DNA of 64,000 bases. It comes from Aptenodytes patagonicus. Its lineage: Eukaryota; Chordata; Aves; Sphenisciformes; Spheniscidae. The notes below the pieces were generated by a model. It was given only the letters and a program-made list of their open reading frames with translations. It was not told the DNA's origin and did no database searches. Location: contig NC_134960.1 in assembly GCF_965638725.1 (NCBI RefSeq), positions 7,442,501 to 7,506,500 on the forward strand. The letters are read 5' to 3'. Of the stretch, positions 1 through 13,035 are shown in pieces; the stretch's first letter is position 1, and every line of letters starts with the position of its first letter. The translations under genes and the position numbers were made by a program.

Positions 1-3000
1 TCGCTTGGAAACATGTGGGGCTGCAGGCTTGGGAGAAGCCTATCTGTCCTCCCTGAAACCAAACTGAGCCCAAAGCAGCAGGGGGGAAAAAAAATTATCA
101 CCTTCCTCAGCCATGGTGCAAGCAGCTCTGTGTGCCGCAGCTACCCCATGCTGTCCTGGATGCCTCTCGTGGGCATCAGGTCTGCACATCGCAGCTGTGC
201 CTGCCTCCAGCTACAGCCAGAGCGGGTGGTAGATATAACCCCTCTGGTTGTAGCCCCCCCACCGCGTCCCTGCGGCAGAGTCCCCACAGCGCTGCCTGGA
301 GCCATCACATCAGGCAGCAGCAGACGGGACAGGTCTTCGGCCGCTTTGAAGCTCCCATGTGTGGTCTGGGCACATCCAGCCTGGCTGCGCTTGGTCCCAG
401 TCCAATACCTCCAATATCCAAAGGACCTTGTTGTCTTTCCTAAAAGGACTTCTCTCTTGCTGCAGGAGACTGTTCTGTATTAATCCTGAACACGGGGATG
501 TTGCGTGCCTGGATTACAGTCTGGTGTTTCAGCCCAACTTCTCCTTTGCTCGGGACCTTGCGTTGGAGATGTGCCTGTGACTTGCCGAAGATGCAATAAA
601 GCTTCCAGGGGAGAAGCGCAGCAAACGCCGCTAACTCCAGGCAGTCCCACCTTGCTCCTGGTGTTTACCTAAGATGCACTTTCGAGTCCTCTTGGGCCTG
701 ACAGATGCGGCTTGGCAGCTTTTGAAGGCTATGAATAGAGCTGCTTAAGGAAATAAACAGGAATCCACCGTTGAGCCCCTGGGACGTGGGGGGGAGAGGG
801 AAGCTCCTGGGCTGCAGTGGCAGCTCTTTTGCATGGATAAACACAGCCTAAAAGTCTCTCCTAAAACGCAGCCTTGATGGGAGTACCCAGGTGAAGCTGT
901 GTCAGCTCCAGGACATCCAAATACCATCTGGAAAGCAGAGGCAATAACCACAGTCGAGGAAAAGATCCGAAAGGCAAATGCCAGGGTTCACAAGGCTCCC
1001 TGGGGTCAGCTACCTCTGCTTTTTTGGGTCATGAGCGTGAGGTCCTCTTAGAAAAGCTTGATTCTCAGATGAATTGGCTACATACTCCACAATTACTGAT
1101 AACCAGACCCCGTTTAATTTAGTTTAATCAGCTCCACAACCTTACATCTTGGGAGTGAAAGCAGTGGTTTTCCTGGGCCATGTCTTTGCTGGGAGCCCCT
1201 TGGTGATTTGCTGGGAGCCCATTTAGGTGGCTCCCCTGCCGGGGACGCGATGCAGTGGGCAGACTGGTGAACGTCCAGTGGGGCTGAGTGGGCAGCAGGG
1301 CTTGGTATTGTCCTCAGCATAATTTGCTGGCTGCAGGAGCATGGTAGCGGAGAACATGGGCTTTAAATGATGGCTGCCTTCGCTCTAAGCTTGTGCACTG
1401 CTGGAGGCGAAGAGGAAAAGGGAAAGATGGGCTTGGGGAGGGCAAGGCACGCTGGTGACAGGGAGGCTGGGCTGCTCATTAAATTAAAGTCTGGAAAGTT
1501 TAGCAGTTCCCTGTGGAGGCTGAAGAACAGGACTTTATTGTTCTCCTATTAACCCTCATTGCTGGCAAAACCCTATCAAAATATTCTCCCCCCCTGGCCA
1601 GCCCTGTCCCGCAGTATGTGTATGGTTCGGTGCTCCCAGCACCGTCCCCGTCCCCTGCCAGCTGTACAGACCCGGCCGTCCTGCTGTTGCATAAGCCAGG
1701 AAACGCAGCTTTGCGCTGTGCAGAGGGATACCAAGAGGCCACGTCCCCTCTAGCACCGCTCATGGATGAGCTATTACGGCATCCCTGGATGGGAATTGGA
1801 CCGTGCTGGAGCTGCGGGTGCATCCCAGCACAGCAGGCAGGGTGCCCGGGGTGCCTGGCATGCTCGGGCCACCCCTGGCTGAGCCTGCATGTATTTACCC
1901 TGGGAATCCGCATTTTTCAATCTATTGCTCTGACACTTTCTGCTTGAGCTGAGCTCACTTCAGAACAAGCCCCGGCTTGAGATGTACCAGACGAATGAGC
2001 CAGGCTGCCGGATGCAGGAGGCTCCATAAACAGGGTGTCCCTTAAAGGAGACAAAATGGGATTGATTTTGGCAACATACATTTGGGAGGATCCTGTACAG
2101 AGGAAAAAGCCAGCCACAGGTAGGCTCAGAAGCAAACAAAGAAGATATAGGGGAGACAGTAGGAAATGCTTTTTTGACAGCAAGGCTTTGGAGAGGGATG
2201 TCTTGGGGGACTGAGCCATCCCTGCCGTGAAGCAGCTGCGTGAAGGGCTGTTGGGACAGGATAGGTTGGGCTGGTCGGGGCAGTGCTGAGAACCGCTCGA
2301 GGATTTTAGCATCTCATGATGCTGTGATTTACAAACACAGCCACTAGAGGCCAACACCAACAGCGAAAGCTCTGACCGCCCTGCCATGTCTGCTTGCTGG
2401 CTTCCTCCAGATCGTCTCCAAGTGCACTTCTGAGTCCCTGTAAACTCCCCTGCCCAGACTGGATTTCACCCTGGGGAGTTCAGGTCCCTTAAAATCTTCC
2501 TACCTTGAGCAATTCAGATCTTTATGGCCATGCATAAATATTCTCCTTGCAAGGGCCAGTCGGAGGAATCATTTGCTTCCTCTGTCTGCAGTTTGATGGG
2601 GTTTCACTGGTCAGAGGGTAAAAGAAACCCAAGAGGACACAACCCCCTTAGTTGGATGAAAATACAGCTGCCATATGAGGACATATGCAGAAAATACCTT
2701 GTCTGTCATTGCGTCAGTGTGATGAGTTCTGGGGATCTCAATTTAGCCCTGAAACTTGTTTACTTCCCTTCAAAACCACCATCCAGTTTGGCCGAGGTTT
2801 GGCAGGAGCCGGCGTTGTTGGCAGGAGCGGCACTGAGGGCAGGAATAGCTGGGCTGTGGGAAGGCTCAGGGCTGATGCTGCACTGTGTCTGCGGGCTTGG
2901 GGCAAGGTGGGATGTGGTCAGCCCCAAAATAGCGAGGTCGTGCGGGGCCCTGAGCAAGTGCTGTGACTTTCCATCCTGTGCCTGGCCCAGAGCTGGGTCC

Positions 3001-6000
3001 CTCCCTCAGGACCTTCTACTAAAATTAGCAGCATCTGCCCATGCCGTATGCCCTGCGTCTGTTATCAGCAGCTGTTTAAGGAGATGGAGGAACCAGAACC
3101 ACAGTTTAAAAAAACATCAGATTTTGAGAACTCCCTTTTAAGTTCCTCTTTTATGGGAAAACCTGATGGAAAAAAATTCTTCCCTGAAATGGGATCCCTG
3201 GGGAGAGGCCCCTGGACTCTTTCCTGCGTGATGCCGAGACAGCTAATGAACATTAATTGTATCAGGTATCTGCAAAGAGTAACCAGAAAATTACAGAGGT
3301 GAGACACCAGCATTGGTGATGTCACCCCCCCCAAGCCCCTTCATTTCAGACTTGCCCAAAGGTGCCCGCTGCATCCGCTCTCCTGCACTAACCTGCCTGC
3401 CCACACCACCCCGGGGAGCGAGCTCGCCCAGGATTGATTTAATGGAGTGGATTTTTAATGGCATGAATCTTCAAAAAAATTCTGTTCTTCACTTGGGGGG
3501 AAAAGGTGGGAACCGGGAAATGAGGGAGACACCAGCTTTCTTGACGAGTGGGATGGTGCAGGGAATTGTCTGGGCCTCTCTGGAGATACCCAGCTGCAAA
3601 ACAGGAGGGAGACCACACTGTGCTTTGGGATTATTGATGGTCACCCAGCTAGATCCAGGCAGCTCGCGCCATACCTGCCGCGGGGTTGTTCAGCTATTTC
3701 CTTCTCTAATGCACACGGAGCCCGATGAAGCTGCGGACAGCAAGGGCGTCCCTGCAGCGGGTGAGGAAGCTTGGCTCCCACGTGTGCCCAAGGGCTCCTT
3801 TCCTGTTCCCCTCCCTCGGGTTAACTCTGAAGAGCAAAGGTCCTTGCTGCCTGAGGTGTGCCTGGACTGACACTGATGTCATCTCGCTCAAGGTTTGGCC
3901 CCCCCGTGCTGTTCTTCCTCCAAGAAATTAAAAAAAGTGGGTGCTACTGAGAGAATCTGTGCTGCTTCTGGATGGAAAGGGGGGGTGAAAAGGCTGGACG
4001 GGAAGGGACATCTTTGTCCCCGCCCCAAATCCCTCCTTCTTCAACCTTTTCCAGGGGAATCAGAAAGTGCATCCCTCCCCCGGACTTTGGTGGAGCTCTG
4101 TGGAAGAAAGGAAGGGAGAGACTAAGGGACAGCAAGATTTCCTCTCCCGGCCCCTTTTTTGGCACCTACTGATGGCCGCATCTGGAGCGTGGTCCCAGGC
4201 TGACATGTCAGGGAGCGGGCTCCAGCCGCTTGTCCCCAGCCCGGGAGCAAGCTCTGCTCTGCAAACATGGAAGGGCCCATTTCAGCGTGGGACAGGCACA
4301 CTTTCCCTCCCCACTCCCCCATGTGCTGCAGGGCTGAGCCACTGCCCAGCCGGGGGAGCAGGGAGACAGTGCCAGGCATGGGGAGCAACGTCTGGCTTTG
4401 ATTTTTATGCACACACACACAAACGAGTTTTCTTCTCTGGCAGCAATTGGCAGCTCCTCCGTTGGGTTTGTAAATCTGGAAATAACAGCTGGAGGTTTTC
4501 TGTGTTATCCCACTGCAGGGATGAATTTTAAAACCCTCCTGCATTGGGTTGCGTTGGGTTGGATCTATTGTTTTCCATCGCAAAGAGTGGTTCATGCCCA
4601 GCTCCCTTTGCCTCGAAGTGGCTCTTCCAGCATCTATCCCAAGTGCAGCTCTGCTGTTGGTTGGAGCTCTGGGCAGCTCACGGGGAAGGTTTGCTGGCTT
4701 CTTGCTAATGCAGCCTCTCTGCTGAGCTGCCTGGCATGCAGCTGAGCACCCACTGCTCCACTGGCATGCTGAGACCCTGTTTAGAGGAGTTGTGGACAGG
4801 CTGGCTCTGCCAGGGAGGAGGGAAGCAAGTGGACAGCAGGAGGAGCTTGGAGACACTCCAAGGTGGGGTACAGGGGCCCCACCTTTCTGGTTTTCCTCCG
4901 GACGCACCAGGAATTGTAGTTCCAGCTGTCCCCAGCAGGTTCATGGTGGAGGTGGCCCTGGGTGGCCAGTGCTAGTGGCAAAGGATGGTGATCCTTACCT
5001 GGGGGTACACATCCCTGTCTTCAGCACATGGAGCCTTGGTGAGGAGCCAACAGCTCAGCGCAGAGCCTTTAAAGAGTCAGAACTGGCCTCTTGGCTTCCT
5101 ATGCTTTTGCTTTGACCATACTTTGACGTATTTTGACCTCAGGGCAGGGCAAGCTTGGAGGGCTCCTCCTGAAACTGGAAAGCTAAAAATCCCCCAGCAG
5201 TTGTAAAGCCAGCGGGGAGGACTCTGGATGGGCCACATCTCTGCTTTTTTGGCTTCTTCCTTGGCAAAGGACAGGCTGAATTAAGAAAGTAAATGGAGAG
5301 GAAACCGTGGAGGAATAAGAGCAGCACTGTGAGTCGAGGACGCTCTGGACTCAGTCCCATCCTGGTTGCCCTGGAAATTGGATGGTTCCCACCAAGCCGC
5401 CTGCTTTGCTGGCTGCTCCTGGGAAGGCACAAGCATTTAGCACTCATCAGAGGCAAGGGAAATGGGAAAGGAAAAATTAAAGGGAAATATATATGCAAAT
5501 ACTATACTTTTGGTGGTTTTCTCCACCAAAGGGAGACCCTAAGCTCTTTGCCCCATGCCTTTGTGGGGATGATATGAAGAACGAACCCCCACCAGCTCAG
5601 CTGAGACACAGAGGTGAAGCAAAAGCCAAAGGACCGTAGGCTCTCTTTGTAGGTCAGCGGCGCAGCACAAGCCTGCACTGTGGCTCGTCTGCCAAGCTTG
5701 GGAGAGCCAGCCCCAGGGACACCAGGGCTGCTCCCTACAACACCGTCCCAAGCAGGCAGGACCCCGGGCACCCCCCGACTGAGCCCTGCCTGCCCTCGAG
5801 ACAGCCCCGTGTCCCATGCAGACTTCTGATGCAATCGGTGGGATCACCCTGACAATAGCTGTGTGGGTTGTTTTTTTTTAAAGCTGTGCACAACAGATTA
5901 AGCCAGTGGCCCCTGTTGTGATTGCTGGGCGTTGTGCACCATGCTGACGCTGTCTTCTGTGGGCCAAGCTCTGCCCACGGCTGAGCAGGAGCTTCGGAGG

Positions 6001-8707
6001 GGGGGAATTCATCTGAAATGGGGCAGGAGGGTAACTGGGCACAGTGGATTCCTGCTGCATTCAAGCGTCTCTTTTCATTCACAAGGGAATGAGCTGCATT
6101 TGTTTTAACATTTTCTCATCAGATGGGCTGAGATAGTCCTGCCCTGGGAATTTCATACCAGCTGGGAATTGGGAACTGTGGAGAACTCTGAAATGCTGCA
6201 GCACCTCTCTTCTGGCTGTGCCCTGCCACAGTGACAGCAGCAACCCACTGGCCTGGACTGGTGAAGAGGAAACCTGAACCCAGCTATGTAGCAGTCTTTT
6301 AGGAGGTGCTCAGGAACAGGCATGATGAGCAGGGGGACAATAGCAGGAAGGGCCAGGCTGAAGGCTCCTGCCTACGCAGACCAGTTTCCCTTGGCCCTTC
6401 CAGGTGACCTGGGACAGGTACATGTAGCAGAACAGTCACAGAGCAGATCTGCTCTCCCCAGAGCAGCCAGGGACTTTGCATCGTGTCGTGTGTATCCCAC
6501 AGCCCCTCTGTGGGAGCTCCTCACTCATGACAGCTGGCTCCCTACCGGCTCCCTATCGCTGCCCCAAAAAGCCACTGCCTGCAGCAGCTGTGGGGCCGTG
6601 AACCTCAGCTCTCCGGAGTCCAATAAATTAAACCTTAGTCCGGAAGGGTCTTGGGCTGTCTTTTGCAAACAGAGGCAGCACAAAAGCTGCCTTTCTCCCT
6701 CTCGTTTGACTTTGTTTTCTCTCCCTCCCCATCTGCTTTTAGCCAAGAGGTTGAATAGCTTCAGTATATACTGCAGGAGGCTAAAGCCAAAGGCTGGAGC
6801 ACCAGGGAAGGATGCAGAACAGCAGTGCCCTGTGGCCACTGCCTTCCGGAGGGGCTGGGAACTGTTTGCTACCCTCGCTCTGTAACCCAGCCTTGATCAC
6901 CTTGCTGAACCCTTGGAGAAAGCAGCTCCGAAAGAAAATATTTGTGCTCTGGCTAGCACACGTGCACATTTCCTGCTCCTGAAGTCCGTAATTAAGCCTG
7001 TTTTTTGTTTGTTTGTTTTTTTCCTATTTACGCTGCCACAGTCTTGGAGGGGGAGTCTGTCAGGTCCCCATGTGTTTTGCTGTTTTGGAAGCTGCAATGT
7101 GGAAAGCTGCCTACGATGGTCACACCAGGAATCTGCATGTATCCACAGGGGAGTGGGAACCAGCAAGTGCCTTTGGCATTGCTCTGTATGCCAGTGCAGC
7201 AAGCATCAGGACAGCTCAGGGCATGACCCATTACAGAGTGGCCTCAGCCCGGCTGTGGCCTCATGACAAGGAAGATTGGGTCTTTGTAGACCTTATTGAA
7301 AAGATGCAAGACCAGCACATTTAGTTCAGAGAGGCTGCCAGGCTTTTCGCAGCCAGTTTGGCAGCTTGAGTCCCTCCAAGGGACCACGTTATCTGCCTGT
7401 TTCATCGCGCTTGGCCTCCATCAGCAGAGATGTATGGCCACTTAGGGTGATGCTCGTGACTACGGACACCCAGCCCAGTGCAACGGGGACCTCCAGGTCC
7501 AGCTGCACGGCTCTAACTCAAAGAGCAGCTGGCCAGGGCAACGTTGCAGATGTTGACCCCAAAAGCATGGGGGTATGATCCTGCCTGCAAGTCAAACATC
7601 AGTCATGGTGCTTATCCAGCTCCCAGCTCTGCTACTGCCATGCCTGGGCTGGGAGCAGGCGGGCGAGTGACGGTGGAAGCCTAAGGCGGGTTGTTTCTTA
7701 CAGCAAACATTTAAAAGCAGAATAAGACTAGAAAATCCCCATCTTTTGGTAATGAATCCCCTGTGTAACAGTCTTAACACCCAGACACGACACGCCTGTG
7801 GAATTCCTGACATTGTTGCAAACTGAACCCTGCTTTCCCACCCCGAAATTTCACAGCAATTTACCTCTCCAAGCCATCAGGGATCACTGCTTGCAGGCAC
7901 CGAGGGGGATCTCCCATCACTTGTCTGCTTTCTGCAGCCTGTGGTGCTATTTTGGAAATTCTCTCATTTACTGGGTGGTTCAACTGAGTACAACTGCTCC
8001 TTTGGCTAAAATCATCCCCTGCCTGTCATCTGGTAATTAGAAAGCACCAAAAAGCCAGTGGTGCTTAAGGCGGCTCTGGAATAACCAAGGCAGCTTTTTC
8101 TTTTGTGGATAAAGGACTGGGCTTTGGAGGCTGTAGACTTTTCCACTGAAATCAGATTTTGCTTTAAAAAGCCGGGAAAGGTAACACTGGGTGAAAAATG
8201 ACACCCAGAAGCACAGCAACACAAGAAGGGCAATGCCGCAAATGCAATGAGGTGGGTGAGAAAAGCAAATGCCTTCTGTTGGAAACACCGGGGGGGAAAA
8301 GCAAAGATAATTTTGAGGCAGGGGAAACAAAAGAATTTTTAAAGCCCATCCCTTCAGGTTTGCCCAGTTCTTACTGGTGCCGCAGTTAGAGGCAGTTCAC
8401 GACTCTCACAGTTCAGCTGGAGCTGGGCTGAGGACCTTGTGAAGAAACCAGAAGTGAACTCCTGCTGCTGGGAGGACACCTTCATGGATGGCGATGCACC
8501 GAATTGCACCTCACCAGCCACTCGTCCTCTTCCAGCAGGTCACTGGGATGTCCTGCAGAGCCAGGGTGTCTGTGGTGCAGGAAAGTTCCTTTTCCAAGTG
8601 CCACCCTTTCCTGTTTGCATTGCAAACTGAGCATTTCCTTGTCTGAAAACAGCCTCACAGCCTCAGTGTCTGGCATATTGCTTCCTGTGGGAATTATTGT
8701 GACCACG
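1..8707. other. gene-poor GC-rich flanking DNA
   Basis: No coding exon can be recognised here on either strand. Open frames are common because the DNA is GC-rich, but they overlap each other in all frames, lack homology I can recognise and have no consistent splice-site pairs. In human the next gene beyond ATOX1 is SPARC, and no SPARC exon is visible. Scattered AATAAA hexamers occur, for example at 595-600 behind a splice-acceptor-like sequence. The stretch is probably intergenic, possibly with non-coding transcripts. Confidence 0.6.
7001..7022. repeat. T-rich (GTTT)n simple repeat
   Basis: A short T-rich tract with GTTT units lies in otherwise unique DNA. It is an ordinary microsatellite, or a decayed poly(A) tail on the opposite strand. 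Confidence 0.7.
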
Positions 8708-9271
8708 TGTCCTGGTTTCGGCTGGGATAGAGTTAATTTTCTTCCTAGCAGCTGGCACAGTGCTGTGGTTTGGGTTTAGTATGAGAACAATGTTGATAAC
8801 GCACTGATGTTTTAGTTGTTGCTAAGCAGTGCTTACACTAGTCAAGGACTTTTCAGCTTCTCATGCCCTGCCAGCGGGAAGCTGGGAGGGGGCACAGCCG
8901 GGGCAGCTGACCCAAACTGGCCAAAGGGCTATTCCATACCATACAATGTCATGCTCAGTATATCAAATGGGGGGAGTTGGCTGGGGGACGGCAACCGCTG
9001 CTCGGGGACTGGCTGGGCATCGGTCAGTGGGTGGTGAGCAACTGCATTGTGCATCACTCATTTTGTATACAACATCATTATTATTATTATTGTTGTTGTT
9101 GTTGTTGTTGTTATTATTATTTTCCCCTCCTTTTCTGTCCTGTTAAACTGTCTTTATCTCAACCCATGAATTTTACTTTTTTTTTCCCTATTCTCTCCCC
9201 CATCCCACTGCGGGGGGGAGTGAGTGAACGGCTGTGTGGTGTTTAGCTGCCTGCTGGGTTAAACCACACCA
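8708..9271 (+). mobile_element. solo LTR of an avian endogenous retrovirus
   Basis: The element begins TGTCCTGGTTTCGGC and ends in ...TTAAACCACACCA, so it has TG...CA LTR termini. I recognise the opening and the internal segments (GGGATAGAGTTAATTTTC, CAAACTGGCCAAAGGG) as a common LTR type of bird genomes. It is 564 bp long. Flanking pentamers are CCACG (8703-8707) and CCATG (9272-9276), a likely 5-bp target duplication with one C-to-T change at a former CpG. A 5-bp duplication is usual for ERVL-like elements, but the class is inference. A TATA-like AGTATATCAAA lies near 8957. No gag, pol or env and no second LTR flank it, so it is a solo LTR left by recombination. Small open frames inside it are not genes. 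Confidence 0.88.
9077..9122. repeat. (ATT)n(GTT)n microsatellite inside the LTR
   Basis: A trinucleotide tract changes from ATT units to GTT units and back to ATT. It sits in the 3' part of the solo LTR, where this LTR type is usually rich in ATT repeats, and is likely to vary in length between individuals. Confidence 0.85.
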
Positions 9272-12200
9272 CCATGTTATCTGTGCAGGCTTGTTGGGGT
9301 CTCTCTCTCCATCACGTGCAACCTGAGGGCCAATTTCAGGCCAACCTGATGAATGAAGATTTTTAAGATCTTGAAGTTGGGCAGTGGTGGAGCAAAGAGA
9401 CTCTGCTTAGGTACTGACTGTCTTATCCTTTTAGAGTCTATGAATGAGTTGGTTTTTCTCCCAAAGCTTTTCCATAAGCCTCTCAGACAGCCACCCTGCA
9501 GGTCTGCTGCTCTGTTCAGACTTGACCATCCTTCCTCAACTTCCCTAGCCCAGCTGTAATCAGCCCAAACCCAGCCCATACATCCAAGCAAAGACTGTCA
9601 CAGGGTGTCATTACTCAGTTCTGGCTGTGTGTTCGTGGGAGAGGTGGCCTTGTCGGAGGCACCCTGTGCTCCTGCAGAGCCACTGCTTCAGGAGTGCTGG
9701 TGTAGAGCCTCCTGAGCTTGCTGTCCTGGAGGCAGGACCAGCAGGTCATCTTCCCCAAACACCTTACCTTATTCTGAGGAAAGGAAAGCAGGCAGAAAAA
9801 GAGCATTCTGCAGATTGTCTGGCCTGCTTGAAACACGCTGTTCCCCTGATAAGCCTGCAAGGTTGACGGGGGAGCACACGCGATGCTGTCCTGCTGGGCT
9901 TTTGGTGGAGAAAACAAGCAGCAGCTTGGACGTCATCCTCCAGCCCTGCTCTAACAGGAGTTGTCCCGGTTCTTTGGTATTTTCATTAAATGTGCCTGGA
10001 GTGCTGGGGTTAGCAACCACCACAGCGCTTCCCTCCTCTCGGCTGGAGAAGAAACCCTAGCAGCTCCCTTCCCTTCTCCACAGGGCCAGGAGGAAGGAAG
10101 AGGGATGCAACGGGAGCATCTGAGCACTGGGGCCACTGAAGGAAGGCTGAAGCAGGGCCCACAGGAGCCCTTGGTGCTCTCCCAACTGCTCACTCCCATC
10201 AGAATCCTCAGGGCATGGCACCAGAGAGAGGTGGCCTATGCAGACTTGTCATCCCTCTGTCCCCTCTGCTCTGGGACACTGAGTGAGGAGCAGAACATCA
10301 AATGCCACACGTCATCAGGTATGAAAGCCCACAGACCCTGCACACACACAGTCTCCATCGGAAAGCAAATGGCAGGGACACCTCGGGGAAGCGGCTGTGG
10401 CCAGTCCCTGCCATGCTGCGCACACAGGGAAATTACAGGGGCTGTAAATGGCATTAATGGCAGGGTAGAGCACAGCAGCCTAGCGTAACGATTGCCTGCT
10501 GCGAGGGACACTTAGAGACATTTCTTAAAGCCCAGGGCAGGAAGCAGAAGGGAAAGAGTCCGCAGCCTGGACATCACTGCTCCGGTGGATGGAGAACAGC
10601 TCCAGGCAGGTTTTGCGAAGGGTCGCTCCTCTCCCCTCTGGGCAGCGTGTATTCCCACCACACTCTGCAGCCAGCTTGGGGTGACCACAGCTCGCCACTG
10701 CACCTGATTTCTACCCAAAGCTGCAAAGTCCTTTTTGCAGCAGTCAAGAGCTTAAAGGAGTGTCCAGCCCCTCCACCCGCACTGAATGGCAGAGGGAAGG
10801 CCTGGGAGACTGCGGCCCTGCAGATGGGTGCTGAAACTTCAGCTATCTGCATGAACCTCCTGGCTGGTTGTGGGTAGAGATAAGCAGGCTTTAACCAAAA
10901 CAGACGGTTCAGCAGAGCAGGGAGAGGGGAGCAGAGCAGCTCGAGGAGCACAGATAGCATAAGCTGCAGCCCAGACATCAAGGACGAGCAGCCTTGTTTA
11001 CAGCAAGACAGACTGGGAGTTATCCTCTGTGGGCACAACATTGCTGGTCCCGCCTGCCAGTTTGGCAGAGAGCAAGCGCCACAAGGACTGCTGGCTCCGA
11101 GGCCAGCTGTGCTACCACGTGCCATCTAGCTCCACGCCAAATCGACAGCACGCGTCCTCCCCCAGCCCACGGCCACCAGAGCAGAGCCACTGGGCAACCA
11201 GCTGCTGGTGGATGCACTGGCCATGCCTAGGAGGAAGCTGAAAGCAATAAATAATAACTAACACTGGCAAACACCAGCTCAGACCAGCAAGGTGGGGGCT
11301 AGGGAAAGGGATTCACTCGCTCACCCGGGACCCCGGAGGTGTCATGCCGTGCATCTGAGTGCACTGGCACAAAGCAGAAATAGGTTGCAGTTCTGGGCCT
11401 TGGCTCTGGAAACTTCCTGCCGCCGGGAGATTTTAATGCAAGAAAATAATGCAGTGATGTTAGACTTCTATCCTTTAGCTTCCCTTAAATTAGAAGTAAT
11501 AAAAAGTGTCTGCAACATGTTCCTTGAAGTGTCTCCAGCCCCTGCAAGTGCATCTACAGCAATTAATTGTGCTTTAGATCAATGGTAAAGAAGGACTTGG
11601 AAGTATTAAACCTCTCTAGGAAAGAATAAATTGCAACTATGTCAAAAGTAATCTCAATGTACAAGTATGACAAATCTCTTAAATATAGAGTAACCTCCTC
11701 CTTCAAACTTTAGTTGGTTTTCCTCCCTGTAGAACAAGTCACATGTGACTGGTAGGTATGGGAGACATCCCCCAGATGAAACAAGAGACAGCAGACTGGG
11801 ACGGACACATACAATCTTTTCACTGGGCTGAAAACCTGAATTAAATGGATGGGAGCTGGGCAAATCAACAGTACAGCCTGTAACTCTGGCCACTGGGCTG
11901 AGAAATAAGAGACCTTGGAGAGATTCCCACACCCCTCTCCTTCCTCCATCCCTTCTGCATTTCTCATCAGCACAGACATTCTCCTACTGTGTCTGCGGGT
12001 GCGTGCAGCACCTGGGGATCCTGCCCAGCATTGGGGCCCCATGATGCTATTACCTATTTGGTTGAAATTTTGTAGGTTGGCAGGGAAGGGGGCAAGAGGA
12101 ACACTTGGTAGGGGAAGGGACTGATCCAGGTGTCTTGAGCTGGCCCCAGGATCCGGAATGACTCCTCACATTTATATGGTCATGCAGTGCCCTAAAAAGC

Positions 12201-12868
12201 ACTGTACTAAACCTAGGCTGAGTCCGTGTTTCCTGTTCCTACTTGCAGTTTGGTTGGCCTGTGAGCTCAATCATGTTGCTGGGGTCCAGTGACTTCTGCC
12301 TCGTGGCCCCATCTAGCTCAAAAGGACACTTGGTTATCCTTGATTTACAGGGGCTGCAAAAGTCCCTTCTTCCCAGCACTTGCATCCCAAATGGAAAGTT
12401 TGTCTGTTCTGTGATGGAAAGACATCTGCCAAGACACAGATTCCCTGAATCTAAGTGACAGTCAAGCTCAGTTCTCCTGAGACGTGTCCCTCAGGCAGAG
12501 GTTGCAGTCAACTTCTAAAGGTAGGTGCAATTTCCTGGGAGACCTGTCTTGCGTGTAATGGCTAGTTTCCCATCCTTAAGAGCCATCTCTTCTACAGAAA
12601 ACCACTTAAAGCAGTACAAAGACACACAGGACGCACAGACATGCACTGAAAGATAGAAGCAGCACCTCGATTTACTGCGGGACTAGAAACAGCATATAAC
12701 CTCCTCCTCTAGATTTCTCCACTTTTAAAGCCCAAGACGCAGCTGTCTTCTGCCAGCCCTCTGCTTTCCGACATCTGGCAGGGTAGTAAAGGTCAAACGA
12801 CAGAGCAAGTTGGGAGATATACAAACAGTTAAGCCATCTTTTTGCTGAAGTCATGTTTGAGTTCCTGC

Positions 12869-12904
12869 AAAATAAATAAATAAGTAAGTAAATAAATAAA
12901 TAAA
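12869..12904. repeat. (AAAT)n microsatellite
   Basis: AAAT units are interrupted by AAGT units in the middle. No coding function. Confidence 0.85.
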
Positions 12905-13016
12905 TGGAAAAAATACCAAGGCACAGAAGAGCTACTGTTATACAAAGATGCCCTCTGCCGGTCACAAGCCAAAGGAAAGCCATCCACCTGAGCTCTATGC
13001 CAGTGATTTGCAACTT

Positions 13017-13035
13017 CCCTCCCTCCCTCCCTCCT
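13017..13035. repeat. (CCCT)n microsatellite
   Basis: Four CCCT units in a row followed by a partial unit, in non-coding DNA downstream of ATOX1. Confidence 0.8.

Noticed and set aside
4122-4907. 261-codon minus-strand open frame
   Set aside because: Many other frames in the same GC-rich DNA are also open. The translation has no recognisable domain and no supporting exon structure.
8816-9246. Small open frames with Leu or Tyr/Cys runs
   Set aside because: They fall inside the solo LTR; the amino-acid runs come from the ATT/GTT microsatellite.
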